Shown here: one piece after another, positions 1-8,898 of the stretch
How positions within the stretch are numbered: position 1 is the stretch's first letter
Layout: the number at the start of each line of letters is the position of its first letter
NCBI RefSeq assembly: GCF_965216485.1
Contig: NZ_OZ244162.1
Span: 3,038,001 to 3,102,000, forward strand
From: Algiphilus sp965216485
Lineage (GTDB): Bacteria; Pseudomonadota; Gammaproteobacteria; Nevskiales; Nevskiaceae
Length of the DNA stretch: 64,000 bases
Direction: 5' to 3'
Notes under the pieces: generated by a model
Seen by the model: the letters and a program-made list of their open reading frames with translations, nothing else
The model's database searches: none
What the model was told of the DNA's origin: nothing
Translations under genes and position numbers: made by a program

Positions 1-1
1 C

Positions 2-2458
2 CTGGTCACCGAAGCCTGCACTGGCCTGGAAGGTGTGAAGCCCGAGGCGGTGCTGGAAGCCGCCATGCGCGACATCTACGACGAGATCCCCGAGTCGCAG
101 TTGGCCCAGGCCCTGGTGATGGCCGCGCGCACCCGCATCGAGGAAGAGCCGAACTACAGCTATGTATCGGCCCGCCTGCTGATGGACAGCCTGCGCCACG
201 AGGCGCTGACCTTCCTCAACGCGCCGGAAAGCCGCCCCACCCACGAGCAGATGACCGGGCTGTACGGCGAGTACTTCCGCCACTACATCCACCGCGCCGC
301 CGAGCTGGAACTGGTCGACCCCAAGCTGTGCCTGTTCGATCTCGACCAGCTGGGCAAGGCGCTGCTGCCGGACCGCGACCTGAAGTTCGACTACCTCGGC
401 CTGCAGACCCTGTACGACCGCTACTTCATCCACAGCAACAAGGTCCGCTTCGAGCTGCCGCAGGCCTTCTTCATGCGCGTGGCCATGGGCCTGGCGATGA
501 ACGAGATCGACCGCGAAGCCCGCGCCATCGAGTTCTACCAGCTGCTGTCGTCCTTCGACTTCATGAGCAGCACGCCGACGCTGTTCAACAGCGGCACGCT
601 GCGTCCGCAGCTCTCCTCCTGCTATCTGACCAACGTCCCGGACGACCTGGACGGCATCTTCGCCGCGATCAAGGACAACGCCCTGCTTTCCAAGTTTGCC
701 GGCGGCCTGGGTAATGACTGGACACCGGTGCGCGGCATGGGCGCCTACATCAAGGGCACCAACGGCCGTTCCAACGGCGTCGTGCCCTTCCTCAAGGTGG
801 CCAACGACACCGCCGTGGCGGTGAACCAGGGCGGCAAGCGCAAGGGCGCGGTCTGCGCCTATCTGGAGAGCTGGCACCGCGACATCGAGGAATTCATCGA
901 CCTGCGCAAGAACACCGGCGACGACCGCCGCCGCACGCACGACATGAACACCGCCAACTGGGTGCCGGATTTGTTCATGAAGCGCGTCATGGAAGAAGGC
1001 CAGTGGACGCTGTTCTCGCCCGAGGACGTGCCGGACCTGCACGACCTCACCGGCGCCGAGTTCGAAGCCCGCTACGCCATCTACGAGCGTGAAGCCGACG
1101 AAGGCCGCATCACCAACTTCAAGCGCCTGCCGGCCGTGCAGCTGTGGCGCAAGATGCTGTCCATGCTGTTCGAGACCGGCCACCCCTGGGTGACCTTCAA
1201 GGACCCGTGCAACCTGCGCAGCCCGCAGCAGCACATCGGCGTCGTGCACAGCTCCAACCTGTGCACCGAGATCACGCTCAACACCAAGGCCGGCCAGGAA
1301 ATCGCCGTGTGCAACCTGGGCAGCATCAACCTGCCCGCGCACATCGACGACAACGGCGAGCTGGACCGCCCCAAGCTCGAGCAGACCATCAACACCGCGA
1401 TGCGCATGCTCGACAACGTCATCGAGTACAACTACTACTCGGTGCCGACGGCGCGCAATTCCAACCTGCGCCACCGCCCCGTGGGCATGGGCGTGATGGG
1501 TTTCCAGGACGCCCTCTACAAGCTGCGCCTGCCCTACGACAGCGACGAGGCCGTCACCTTTGCCGACCGCTCGATGGAGGCCATCAGCTACTACGCCATC
1601 AAGGCGAGCAGCGACCTGGCTGAAGAGCGCGGCAAGTATCAGAGCTTCGACGGCTCGCTGTGGAGCCAGGGCATCCTGCCCATCGACTCCATCCGCAATC
1701 TGGCCGAAAGCCGCGGCGAATACCTCAAGCAGGACGCTTCCGTCTCCGGCGACTTCGACTGGGACAGCCTGCGCGAGCGCGTGAAGACCATCGGCATGCG
1801 CAACTCCAACTGCATGGCCATCGCCCCGACCGCGACCATCGCCAACATCACCGGCGTCAGCCAGTCCATCGAGCCCACCTACCAGAACCTGTTCGTCAAA
1901 TCGAACCTGTCGGGCGATTTCACGGTGGTCAACAACTACCTGGTCAACGACCTCAAGGCGCGCGACCTGTGGGACGAAGTCATGGTCCACGACCTCAAGT
2001 ACTTCGACGGCTCCGTGCAGGCCATCGACCGCATCCCGGACGAACTCAAGGCCATCTACAAGTGCGCCTTCGAAGTGAACCCGAAGCGCCTGGTCGACGC
2101 CGGCAGCCGTCGCCAGAAGTGGATCGACCAGGCCCAGAGCCTGAACCTGTACATGTCCGAGCCGAATGGTCGAAAACTCGACGAGCTCTACAAGCACGCC
2201 TGGCTCTCCGGCCTGAAGACGACCTACTACCTGCGCACCATGGGCGCCACCCACGCCGAGAAGACGACCATCAGCGATGGCCGCCTCAACAAGGTGGCGG
2301 GCTCCGGCTCCAGCGGCGGCGGCGTGACCAGCACCGGTGCCAACGGCGCCGGCGGCGAATCCAGCCGTCCGCCGTCCACCCCGGCGGCCAGCGCCTATGA
2401 ACCCCAGGCCCCCAAGGCCTGCGCCATCGACGACCCGGACTGCGAGGCCTGCCAATAA
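2..2458 (+). CDS. nrdA: Ribonucleoside-diphosphate reductase, class Ia alpha subunit (5' truncated by window)
   Basis: Large subunit of aerobic class Ia ribonucleotide reductase, which reduces NDPs to dNDPs with NrdB. The frame is open to the first base of the window, so the true start and most of the N-terminal ATP cone lie upstream. The catalytic set is visible: Cys in SSCYLTNVP (codon 620-622), the thiyl-radical Cys with flanking Asn and Glu in NLCTEI (1262-1264), the redox partner Cys in AVCNLGSINL (1310-1312), the Tyr-Tyr pair in TTYYLR, and a C-terminal CEAC shuttle motif. A Gly/Ser/Ala-rich linker near nt 2300-2390 precedes the tail, as usual for the mobile C-terminus. nrdB follows 71 nt downstream, so the two are surely co-transcribed. 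Confidence 0.97.
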   Translation: MVTEACTGLEGVKPEAVLEAAMRDIYDEIPESQLAQALVMAARTRIEEEPNYSYVSARLLMDSLRHEALTFLNAPESRPTHEQMTGLYGEYFRHYIHRAAELELVDPKLCLFDLDQLGKALLPDRDLKFDYLGLQTLYDRYFIHSNKVRFELPQAFFMRVAMGLAMNEIDREARAIEFYQLLSSFDFMSSTPTLFNSGTLRPQLSSCYLTNVPDDLDGIFAAIKDNALLSKFAGGLGNDWTPVRGMGAYIKGTNGRSNGVVPFLKVANDTAVAVNQGGKRKGAVCAYLESWHRDIEEFIDLRKNTGDDRRRTHDMNTANWVPDLFMKRVMEEGQWTLFSPEDVPDLHDLTGAEFEARYAIYEREADEGRITNFKRLPAVQLWRKMLSMLFETGHPWVTFKDPCNLRSPQQHIGVVHSSNLCTEITLNTKAGQEIAVCNLGSINLPAHIDDNGELDRPKLEQTINTAMRMLDNVIEYNYYSVPTARNSNLRHRPVGMGVMGFQDALYKLRLPYDSDEAVTFADRSMEAISYYAIKASSDLAEERGKYQSFDGSLWSQGILPIDSIRNLAESRGEYLKQDASVSGDFDWDSLRERVKTIGMRNSNCMAIAPTATIANITGVSQSIEPTYQNLFVKSNLSGDFTVVNNYLVNDLKARDLWDEVMVHDLKYFDGSVQAIDRIPDELKAIYKCAFEVNPKRLVDAGSRRQKWIDQAQSLNLYMSEPNGRKLDELYKHAWLSGLKTTYYLRTMGATHAEKTTISDGRLNKVAGSGSSGGGVTSTGANGAGGESSRPPSTPAASAYEPQAPKACAIDDPDCEACQ

Positions 2459-2529
2459 GGCAGGCCCGTCACCGCCACAAGACCGAACGACACACCCAAT
2501 TCCGAATCAGCGCTCCGAAGGAGAACCAA

Positions 2530-3723
2530 ATGCTTGAGTGGGACACCCCGGAAACCAACACCGCCAAGGCCCAGCCTCAGCAACAGCCCCGCCTGCAGAC
2601 CGTGCAGCCGGAGAACGTCACCCATCCGCCGGTTGACCCCGGCATGGGCGCACCGCACGCCGAAGAAGCCGGCGCCACCGGCCTCGAAGACCTGGAAATG
2701 GGCGCCTCGCGCATCCAGGTCGACGACAAGAAGATCATCAACTGCAAGGCCGACCTCAACCAGCTCGTGCCCTTCAAGTACACCTGGGCGTGGGAAAAGT
2801 ACCTGTCCGCCTGCAACAACCACTGGATGCCGCAGGAAATCTCCATGGCGGCGGACATCGCCCTGTGGTCGGACCCCAACGGCCTCACCGATGACGAGCG
2901 CACCATCATCAAGCGCAGCCTCGGCTTCTTCTCCACGGCGGACAGCCTGGTGGCCAACAACCTCGTGCTGGCCGTCTACAAGCACCTGACCAACCCCGAG
3001 TGTCGCCAGTACCTACTGCGCCAGGCCTTCGAGGAAGCACTGCACACCCATGCTTATCAGTACTGCATTGAAAGCCTCGGCCTGGACGAAGCCGAAGTCT
3101 TCAACATGTACCGTGAAGTGCCCAGCATCCACGACAAGGCCGCCTGGTCCCTGCCCTACACCCAGTCCCTGGCCGACCCGCACTTCAAGACCGGCACGCC
3201 CGAAGACGACCAGCGCTTCCTGCGCGACATGATCGCCTTCTACGTCGTCTTCGAAGGCATCTTCTTCTACGTTGGCTTCGTGCAGCTGCTCAGCTTCGGC
3301 CGCCGCAACAAGATGGTCGGCACCGCCGAGCAGATCCAATACATCATGCGCGACGAGTCGATGCACATGAACTTCGGCATCGACGTCATCAACCAGATCA
3401 AGTACGAAAACCCGCACCTCTGGACCGAACAGTTCCAGGAAGAAATCGCGGAAATGCTGCATGAGGCAACGGAACTGGAAATCCAGTACGCCCACGACAC
3501 CATGCCGCGCGGCGTACTCGGCCTGAACGCCAGCCAGTTCAACGAATATCTCAAGTACATCTGCAACCGCCGCTGCAGCCAGATCGGCATCAAGCAGCTC
3601 TACCCCGGCGCCACCAACCCCTTCCCGTGGATGTCAGAGGCCATGGACCTCAAGAAGGAAAAGAACTTCTTCGAGACGCGGGTGACGGAGTATCAGACTG
3701 GTGGGGCGTTGAGCTGGGATTGA
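2530..3723 (+). CDS. nrdB: Ribonucleoside-diphosphate reductase, class Ia beta subunit
   Basis: Radical-bearing small subunit (397 aa) that supplies the tyrosyl radical to NrdA. Ferritin-like di-iron ligands are visible: E and H in FEEALHTHAYQY, whose Tyr is at the radical position, then E in VVFEGIFFYVGF and E/H in RDESMHMNFG. The first ~60 residues are a Pro/Gln-rich extension before the conserved core. An AAGGAG ribosome binding site at 2518-2523 fixes the ATG start. The gene ends just before a strong hairpin terminator, closing an nrdAB operon. All essential residues are present, so it should be functional. Confidence 0.97.
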   Translation: MLEWDTPETNTAKAQPQQQPRLQTVQPENVTHPPVDPGMGAPHAEEAGATGLEDLEMGASRIQVDDKKIINCKADLNQLVPFKYTWAWEKYLSACNNHWMPQEISMAADIALWSDPNGLTDDERTIIKRSLGFFSTADSLVANNLVLAVYKHLTNPECRQYLLRQAFEEALHTHAYQYCIESLGLDEAEVFNMYREVPSIHDKAAWSLPYTQSLADPHFKTGTPEDDQRFLRDMIAFYVVFEGIFFYVGFVQLLSFGRRNKMVGTAEQIQYIMRDESMHMNFGIDVINQIKYENPHLWTEQFQEEIAEMLHEATELEIQYAHDTMPRGVLGLNASQFNEYLKYICNRRCSQIGIKQLYPGATNPFPWMSEAMDLKKEKNFFETRVTEYQTGGALSWD

Positions 3724-3756
3724 GAAAGTCTCGCCCACACTTTGACTCACCAAAGG

Positions 3757-3782
3757 GGGCTGCCATAGTGCAGCCCTTTTTT
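3757..3782 (+). terminator. Rho-independent terminator of nrdAB
   Basis: Perfect 7-bp stem GGGCTGC (3757-3763) / GCAGCCC (3770-3776) with a CATAGT loop, followed directly by six T residues. It starts 33 nt after the nrdB stop. Confidence 0.9.
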
Positions 3783-4137
3783 GTTAGCGAAGCCCCAATG
3801 CAGCATTAGGCATGCGCGAACCGCATTCCGTCTCCTATACCCCACGACTGAGTGAAGCCCACCCCAGCTCGTCAACGGTAACATCAGGGTACAGAGTCGC
3901 TTGGTGCATCGCTGGCATGGTGGTCGGGCTTTTGTGCGGCCTCAGCAGCACCCCGGATTCTTCCCCATCGAGCCAAAATTCCCGTCGAGCCTCACGCCCC
4001 CTTTGCCTCAGGAGCAACTTGTGAAGAAAGTGATCATCGGGGACCTGACAAATACGCCAAATAAAATGATATACGGTGAACGCCAATGATCAAGCGTTTA
4101 CCGAGAAAAGCAAACCCTTTGATTATCCGAGAACACA
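3783..4137. other. Gap without a recognisable gene
   Basis: I see no convincing gene here. Short open frames exist on both strands (for example 3835-4086 minus), but none has a ribosome binding site or a recognisable product. Base composition shifts to AT-rich near 4050, which marks the left edge of the island that follows. Confidence 0.5.
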
Positions 4138-4650
4138 ATGAAGAAGAGTCAAATTTTAATATCTACGTATCTGGACGAAATTGATTGTCAAATGGATATA
4201 AGCCAAGAAAAGGAAATGCAGGCGCTACTAAGAGATCCAGGATATACGTCTATGAGTGAGCTTAGTGAGCACTGTAGAGTCAGTGAAAGTTGGGCGTTAT
4301 TGCTTGCCTTCATAACAAAGAATATTTCTTTAGCGAGCATTGATCCAATATGGCTGACTGGCAATGAAAAAAATCTAGATCATGCTTTTCTCTCTAGCCG
4401 AGGATTACCGATAAATGACGGGCTAAGCCGTTTGAGGAAGGCCGAAAAAACTTATTCTTATTGCATATTCGATAACGACACGACTGATGAATTATTGTTT
4501 GTACGACTTGCACACACATACCTAAATATCCTTGGCTACAAAGTGGAGCATTCTAGCCCTCCAACAATGAAACTGGCTGCGTATTTGATCGAAAATCTCG
4601 CGGCTGTGTGGAAAACACGCAAGCAAGGATCACCGCAAATATGGTCATAG
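4138..4650 (+). CDS. Hypothetical protein, first gene of an AT-rich three-gene island
   Basis: A 170-aa protein that I do not recognise. It is predicted soluble, with an acidic N-terminal half, no signal peptide and no membrane segment. Its A/T-ending codons and generally AT-rich DNA contrast sharply with the GC-rich genes on both sides, which suggests acquisition by transfer. There is no strong Shine-Dalgarno sequence before the ATG. The last codons overlap the start region of the next gene, a membrane protein, by 10 nt if that gene starts at 4641. A paired function such as an effector with an immunity or membrane partner is possible, but this is only inference from gene arrangement. Confidence 0.6.
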   Translation: MKKSQILISTYLDEIDCQMDISQEKEMQALLRDPGYTSMSELSEHCRVSESWALLLAFITKNISLASIDPIWLTGNEKNLDHAFLSSRGLPINDGLSRLRKAEKTYSYCIFDNDTTDELLFVRLAHTYLNILGYKVEHSSPPTMKLAAYLIENLAAVWKTRKQGSPQIWS

Positions 4651-5003
4651 ACGAAGTTGCAAGACATTCAACCAATAAGAGTGAAACCGGGCTTGAATGG
4701 GAGCTGTCGGGGCCTTCAATAAAGAGAGGCGGTGGGGATGTTAGCTTCGCTTTCGTCGCGGCCATTGTTGGGGCCTTTTTCTTTTTGCCAATTCTCTATT
4801 CCCCGACTGGACTAACTGCGGATGAACGCGTAGCTTACAGCTCTGGAGCATTTGGTGGTTTTATATTAGTGGCGCTCTTGTTCAGCCTTATGGTAAGATT
4901 GCTGGCTTCAAAGCAGTCTCCATCAAAGTACATGCTCAAAAAAAACTTCGTTATCGCAGGATCCGTTCACTTAATAATCTGGATTTTTGCTCAACATTAT
5001 TAA
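4641..5003 (+). CDS. Hypothetical small membrane protein
   Basis: A 120-aa protein starting at ATG 4641, chosen because AAGGA lies at 4625-4629; a GTG start at 4608 would add 11 residues. A charged N-terminal stretch of about 30 residues is followed by three hydrophobic segments, around FVAAIVGAFFFLPILY, GGFILVALLFSLMVRLL and VIAGSVHLIIWIFA. It is predicted to be an inner-membrane protein with a mostly hydrophobic C-terminal half. It overlaps the end of the upstream gene, which implies translational coupling. The DNA is AT-rich like its neighbours. I recognise no family. Confidence 0.6.
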   Translation: MVIDEVARHSTNKSETGLEWELSGPSIKRGGGDVSFAFVAAIVGAFFFLPILYSPTGLTADERVAYSSGAFGGFILVALLFSLMVRLLASKQSPSKYMLKKNFVIAGSVHLIIWIFAQHY

Positions 5004-5064
5004 TTTTCAGAAATACGAAAATTTTATAGTCTTTCTGTGATCGGCATTTTTAAGGAGGGTGCTT

Positions 5065-5481
5065 ATGTTTAAAGTTTTGAAACGCGCGAGGCTGGTAAAG
5101 AAGCTCGCAAAGGAAAGGCTTTTAGATAGGCTTGGCTTGCCGCCGCATGCCTTAGATAAATTAAATACAATGCAGGCAATGGGTTTACCAGAGGCGACAG
5201 TGCTAACTGTTGTCGAGACATTTGTTAAAACTGCACGAGAAAATCGGTCGGCATCACTTGCTGATATTGGCGATTTGGTTTTAATGCATTACTCAGGCAA
5301 CGAAATAAGTACCTTATGTGCGGATGACGACGCGGATGCACAAGAAATTCTTGAGGATATATGCGTTAAAATTATCAGGAATGAGTGTGGAGATTTTCAG
5401 AGGGATTCTATGACTGAAGATGAAGTGATTTCTGCAGTACGAGGCTCTCTCGAGTTCTTATCATGGCAAGAATATAAGTAA
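5065..5481 (+). CDS. Hypothetical soluble protein, third gene of the AT-rich island
   Basis: A 138-aa protein starting at ATG 5065, preceded by a near-perfect Shine-Dalgarno TAAGGAGG at 5051-5058. The GTG at 5059 overlaps that site and is unlikely to be used. The N-terminus is strongly basic (MFKVLKRARLVKKLAKERLL) and the rest acidic, with probable alpha-helices and no membrane segment. I do not recognise a family. The strong ribosome binding site argues that it is a real, well-translated gene. It is separated from the upstream membrane protein gene by 61 nt of AT-rich DNA, so it may be in the same transcript. Confidence 0.65.
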   Translation: MFKVLKRARLVKKLAKERLLDRLGLPPHALDKLNTMQAMGLPEATVLTVVETFVKTARENRSASLADIGDLVLMHYSGNEISTLCADDDADAQEILEDICVKIIRNECGDFQRDSMTEDEVISAVRGSLEFLSWQEYK

Positions 5482-5785
5482 TCATTACTATATAAGTATA
5501 TTCACTCGTAGCGGCGGCCAATATGGGACAGACCCAAGGCGTTTACGCCATGTGTTGAAAAAGAGCCAATCTAGGCGTAAATTCCCTGCGAATAATAGGG
5601 TACAGACCACAGTTTTTCTATGTGCACTCCGCTCACGGCTGGCGGGCACGCAACTGGCGTGTACCAAGCCGCGCAGCCCTGAATCCCCAGCACAAGCAAC
5701 ACCAGTGCACCGAGACGCCAAGCAGACTAGCGCGGGATGGCTGACTTCAGCGAGTGCACTTCGGACCGGGCTGCGTCAATAAGAC
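5482..5785. other. Gap with degenerate repeats
   Basis: No gene seen. The left third is AT-rich and continuous with the island, and GC content recovers after about 5620. It holds two related GGG-ACAGACC elements (annotated separately) and a small hairpin GGCG-TTTA-CGCC at 5539-5550. The endoglycoceramidase gene on the minus strand ends at 5786. Confidence 0.5.
5520..5610. repeat. Two degenerate GGG(T)ACAGACC-type repeats
   Basis: AATATGGGACAGACCC at 5520-5535 and AATAGGGTACAGACCAC at 5594-5610 are imperfect direct copies about 74 nt apart. From memory, similar AATAGGG-ACAGACCAC strings border REP-associated tyrosine transposase (RAYT/IS200-like) genes in many proteobacteria. No transposase gene is present here, so these would be solo or relic copies. 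The family link is recalled rather than tested. Confidence 0.4.
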
Positions 5786-7321
5786 CTAGCCGCCACTGAT
5801 GGTTTGGTACACATCGAGAACGGTGTCTACCGGCGTTTGGCAGGCAGGAAATTCTGGGCGCTCCACCATATCGGGCTGGGTGGGTTGCAGACGGACGTGT
5901 ACGCGCTCCGCAGTCGGCAGCGCTTCAATCAACAGCCTGACGGCATTTGCTTCTGATAACACGCGTCCGCCCTCCACCTCCACGGAGTAACCCTGGGGGT
6001 AGTGGATTTCGACCGGTACGCCAATCAAGGTAGGTGCGGTGATGGCGGGGTCAGGCTGGTACACAAGTTCGAAGCTCGCATCTCGTGGATCAAAGCGATA
6101 GCGCTCGATTTCACCCGCTACCGCGCGGGGGAAGGTGCGGGCCAGCACCACGGTGTTGTTATTGGAATCGCTGGGGTACTGCCCCACGTTCCACGACATC
6201 TTGTTGTCTTCCGCGCGTTCCAGAAGGCATTCGAGTCCGGCGGTATCGCGCTCATTGGCCGAGAGCACCTCGGTCATGAAGGGTGTCACATCCATGCGCC
6301 GGGAGGCCTCAAAGGCGTTGATATAGACCTGGGTGTGAAAGGGGTCGCAGGCCTGCTCCAGAAAAGTGCCGAATCCCTCATTGTCGATGATCTGACGCAC
6401 CGCACGCGCCACGCACAAGTCGTGGAACGAAAGCCCCGCTGGGCGCACCTCCTCCAGTGGGGCGCGCAGAGCCGTCTTGGCACCGCTGCTGAATGTGAAC
6501 TGCGGCTCGTAGAAAACAATCGCATCGGGATCCTGTGAGCGAACGGCTGCTGCGAAAGCGTCCATGGCTGGCTGCAATAAAAGTAGGTCGAACTGAGGGC
6601 AGCCGGGCAGGTTGAAACAGGTCGGCCATTGCGTGCCTGCCCATGGTTCGTTCATCAAGTCGAAGCCAAGGAGGAAGGGTTCAGTATTGAATTCGCTCGC
6701 CAAGAAGCGTAGCTGCTCCACATAAGCGTCCAGGATTCCATCGGTGTTGAGCCAGAGATTGTCGAAGGCATGGGAGACGGCGGGTTGAAAGTAGTTGCCT
6801 GGGAAACCCAGATCTCCGACCAATGGAATGCTGTTGTCGATACTTGCCCACTCTGGAAAACCATTCGCGCGCGTTCCGTACTTGGGTCCGTACATGTCCT
6901 GATGCGAATCCAGCATCACGAAGACGCCCTCGGCCGCCAGCTTGTCGACCACGATGCGGACGCGGTCTACGTAAGCCTCGTCATAGTCACCGCGCTCCGG
7001 CTCCAGCGCACTCCAGTGGTACGCCAGACGAACAGAGTTCATCCCTAACCGCCCAAGCCGGGCTGCATAATCCGGGTCATTGACGGCACGACCGTCGGGC
7101 TCCGGACTGACGGGCTTCTTGACCTCAAATATCCCTTGGAAGATTACGGTCCGTCCGGTGGCATCACGAAAATAACGCCCGGCGGGAACAATCGGCGGTA
7201 CTTCTGCACCCGCTGCCTTCGCGGCATTCGTACTCAACGGCGGCCTGAGGTCTCCCTGATTGTCGCAACCGCCCAGGCCAACGCATGCCAGCAAAACGGC
7301 CACAACCTGAAAGATTCGCAT
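5786..7321 (-). CDS. Endoglycoceramidase-like GH5 lipoprotein
   Basis: A 511-aa secreted glycoside hydrolase resembling endoglycoceramidases, which cleave the bond between glycan and ceramide in glycosphingolipids. A signal peptide ends in the lipobox GLGGC (Cys19), so the protein should be membrane-anchored. The TIM-barrel GH5 core shows the acid/base Glu in DLMNEPWAGT (E225), a His in SFHDLC, and the nucleophile Glu in MTEVLSAN (E351). The region after ~400 is a probable beta-sandwich. The start is supported by GGGGAG upstream. It lies 121 nt downstream of the SMP-30-like lipoprotein gene on the same strand, so the two may be co-expressed. The substrate could also be another aryl- or lipid-linked glycoside. 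Confidence 0.82.
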   Translation of the reverse strand: MRIFQVVAVLLACVGLGGCDNQGDLRPPLSTNAAKAAGAEVPPIVPAGRYFRDATGRTVIFQGIFEVKKPVSPEPDGRAVNDPDYAARLGRLGMNSVRLAYHWSALEPERGDYDEAYVDRVRIVVDKLAAEGVFVMLDSHQDMYGPKYGTRANGFPEWASIDNSIPLVGDLGFPGNYFQPAVSHAFDNLWLNTDGILDAYVEQLRFLASEFNTEPFLLGFDLMNEPWAGTQWPTCFNLPGCPQFDLLLLQPAMDAFAAAVRSQDPDAIVFYEPQFTFSSGAKTALRAPLEEVRPAGLSFHDLCVARAVRQIIDNEGFGTFLEQACDPFHTQVYINAFEASRRMDVTPFMTEVLSANERDTAGLECLLERAEDNKMSWNVGQYPSDSNNNTVVLARTFPRAVAGEIERYRFDPRDASFELVYQPDPAITAPTLIGVPVEIHYPQGYSVEVEGGRVLSEANAVRLLIEALPTAERVHVRLQPTQPDMVERPEFPACQTPVDTVLDVYQTISGG

Positions 7322-7442
7322 CGTCTCCCCACCTTCCTCGTCTCCTCGGATCGATCGCTACCACCTTTTGTACAGGCGGGCAATCTTGCAGGTGCGCGCG
7401 TACCCCGCACGGCAGCAGCCGTCGCAATGCTGAAAATTGCAT

Positions 7443-8459
7443 TCAAGGAGCGATATTCATTGGCCGAAACACGCTCAAGGCATCACCGAGCCCCGTCAGC
7501 GTCTCGAACTGCACGCCGCGTGAGGTGACGAAGAGCTCACCGGCCGGAAGCAGACGGCCGTCACTGACCTGTACTGAGGTCGGGCCGAGGAAGGTTGTCG
7601 GGGCGGTCTCCTGCAGCACCTCGCCGGCCAGGTCCATCAGCAGCACGGTGCCGCGCAGGAAGTCGGTGACGAGCAGGTGGCCGTTGAAGTACTTCAGGTC
7701 ATCGAAGAAGGTCGCGCGGGTCAGTAACTGCTGTACCTCGCCGGGCGAGCCATCCGGTTGGATCTCCACCTGATTGACGCTGAGCGTGCCGTCATCCGTG
7801 AAGAAGAGCAGTTGTCGGCCGTCCACCACGGCCACGTCCAGGCCATTGGGTGCTAGCAGGCCGTCCGTCAACCAGGTTTCGCGGCCCGTGACGGTGAAGG
7901 GATGACCTTCGGCCAGGGTGAAGCGCTCGATCTTGGGGGTGAGCGGCACGGGGCCGTCGGAGATGTAGAGCCGGTGCTGGGCGTCGACGGTCATGCCGTT
8001 GGGGATAACGAAATCATCCAAAGGCGCAATGACTTGTAGCGCGAACTCCGGATCATCCAGCCGTGCGGCGGTGAGTTCATCGCCACGAATGGCGTACAGC
8101 ACGCCGCGGTCCACCACCATGCCGTTGAAAAAGCTGCCCTGCCCCTGTGCCCGCGTGACCAGTTCCAGCGTCCCGTCCGAACCGGCCACCACTTCATAGA
8201 GGTTGTCCGCAGCCACGAACAGGCGGCCATCGGGACTGACGGCGGTGTTCTCGGCCTCGGGGATCGCAAACAATTCGACGGCCTCGCCGCAATCGTTGCT
8301 CACACACAACGCGCTGACTGGTGGCGCGGGCTGAGCGCCATCATCACCACTGCCCGAGCCACAGGCGGCGAGCAGTAGCACGAGTGGCATGAACAGCCAT
8401 GCAATGCGGTGCGGACGGCCGCCTGTTTTTCGTGTGCACCGCATCGCGGATGGGTTCAT
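7443..8459 (-). CDS. SMP-30/gluconolactonase-like (NHL propeller) lipoprotein
   Basis: A 338-aa predicted lipoprotein. A basic N-terminus leads into a hydrophobic stretch ending in the lipobox LLLAACGS (Cys33). The mature part shows blades typical of the SMP-30/gluconolactonase superfamily: AVSPDGRLFVA, FFNGMVVDRG, IPNGMTVDAQHRLYISDG, LAPNGLDVAVVDG and FDDLKYFNGHLLVTD. Family members hydrolyse lactones or bind metals, but the substrate here cannot be read. AAAGGAG upstream supports the start. It precedes the endoglycoceramidase gene on the same strand, suggesting a two-gene cell-envelope unit. Confidence 0.75.
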   Translation of the reverse strand: MNPSAMRCTRKTGGRPHRIAWLFMPLVLLLAACGSGSGDDGAQPAPPVSALCVSNDCGEAVELFAIPEAENTAVSPDGRLFVAADNLYEVVAGSDGTLELVTRAQGQGSFFNGMVVDRGVLYAIRGDELTAARLDDPEFALQVIAPLDDFVIPNGMTVDAQHRLYISDGPVPLTPKIERFTLAEGHPFTVTGRETWLTDGLLAPNGLDVAVVDGRQLLFFTDDGTLSVNQVEIQPDGSPGEVQQLLTRATFFDDLKYFNGHLLVTDFLRGTVLLMDLAGEVLQETAPTTFLGPTSVQVSDGRLLPAGELFVTSRGVQFETLTGLGDALSVFRPMNIAP

Positions 8460-8496
8460 GTGTCTGTGTCTCCTTTGCCGCTCCGATGGCGAGGAT

Positions 8497-8898
8497 TCAA
8501 TGATCGCGCGCCGGCTGATAGTTCACGCCTTCCATTTCCCGAAAATCGCTGTCCTGCGTCCACAGCGTTGCTTTGTACCGTCGGGCAGTGGCCAGGATCA
8601 TGCTGTCCGCCATGGGAAGCTGATGCGTGATCGAGAGCATGGCGGCCTCAAGACTGATCGACTCATCGAGATGCACCACGCTCCCTTGCTGCATGAGTGC
8701 CACGGCCCGCAGCGCGTCGGATTCATCGCGCTGCAGGAAAACCCGTTTGTAGACTTCGTAGATCGTCACCACGGGTACGACCAGAGCATCGACGACCTCG
8801 ATCACCGGGGCGAAGTAGTCGGCATTCGGCCCATCCGCGAAATATTCAAGCCACGCGGAAGAATCCACCACGTGCTTCTCAGACACGATCCTTCTCAC
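8497..8898 (-). CDS. vapC: PIN-domain toxin, VapC-type
   Basis: A 133-aa PIN-domain ribonuclease, the toxin of a type II toxin-antitoxin pair. The acidic metal-binding residues are in place: Asp in HVVDSSAWLEYF, Glu in TIYEVYKR, Asp in PMADSMILATA and Asp in WTQDSDF. The start is uncertain: GTG at 8898 or GTG at 8886, the latter forming GTGTCTGA across the antitoxin stop. In either case the gene overlaps the antitoxin gene by 8-20 nt, which is the usual coupled arrangement. All catalytic residues are kept, so the toxin looks intact. Confidence 0.85.
   Translation of the reverse strand: MRRIVSEKHVVDSSAWLEYFADGPNADYFAPVIEVVDALVVPVVTIYEVYKRVFLQRDESDALRAVALMQQGSVVHLDESISLEAAMLSITHQLPMADSMILATARRYKATLWTQDSDFREMEGVNYQPARDH

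Noticed and set aside
3835..4086. Minus-strand frame of 83 codons between nrdB and the island
   Set aside because: No ribosome binding site, no recognisable product, and no supporting neighbour.
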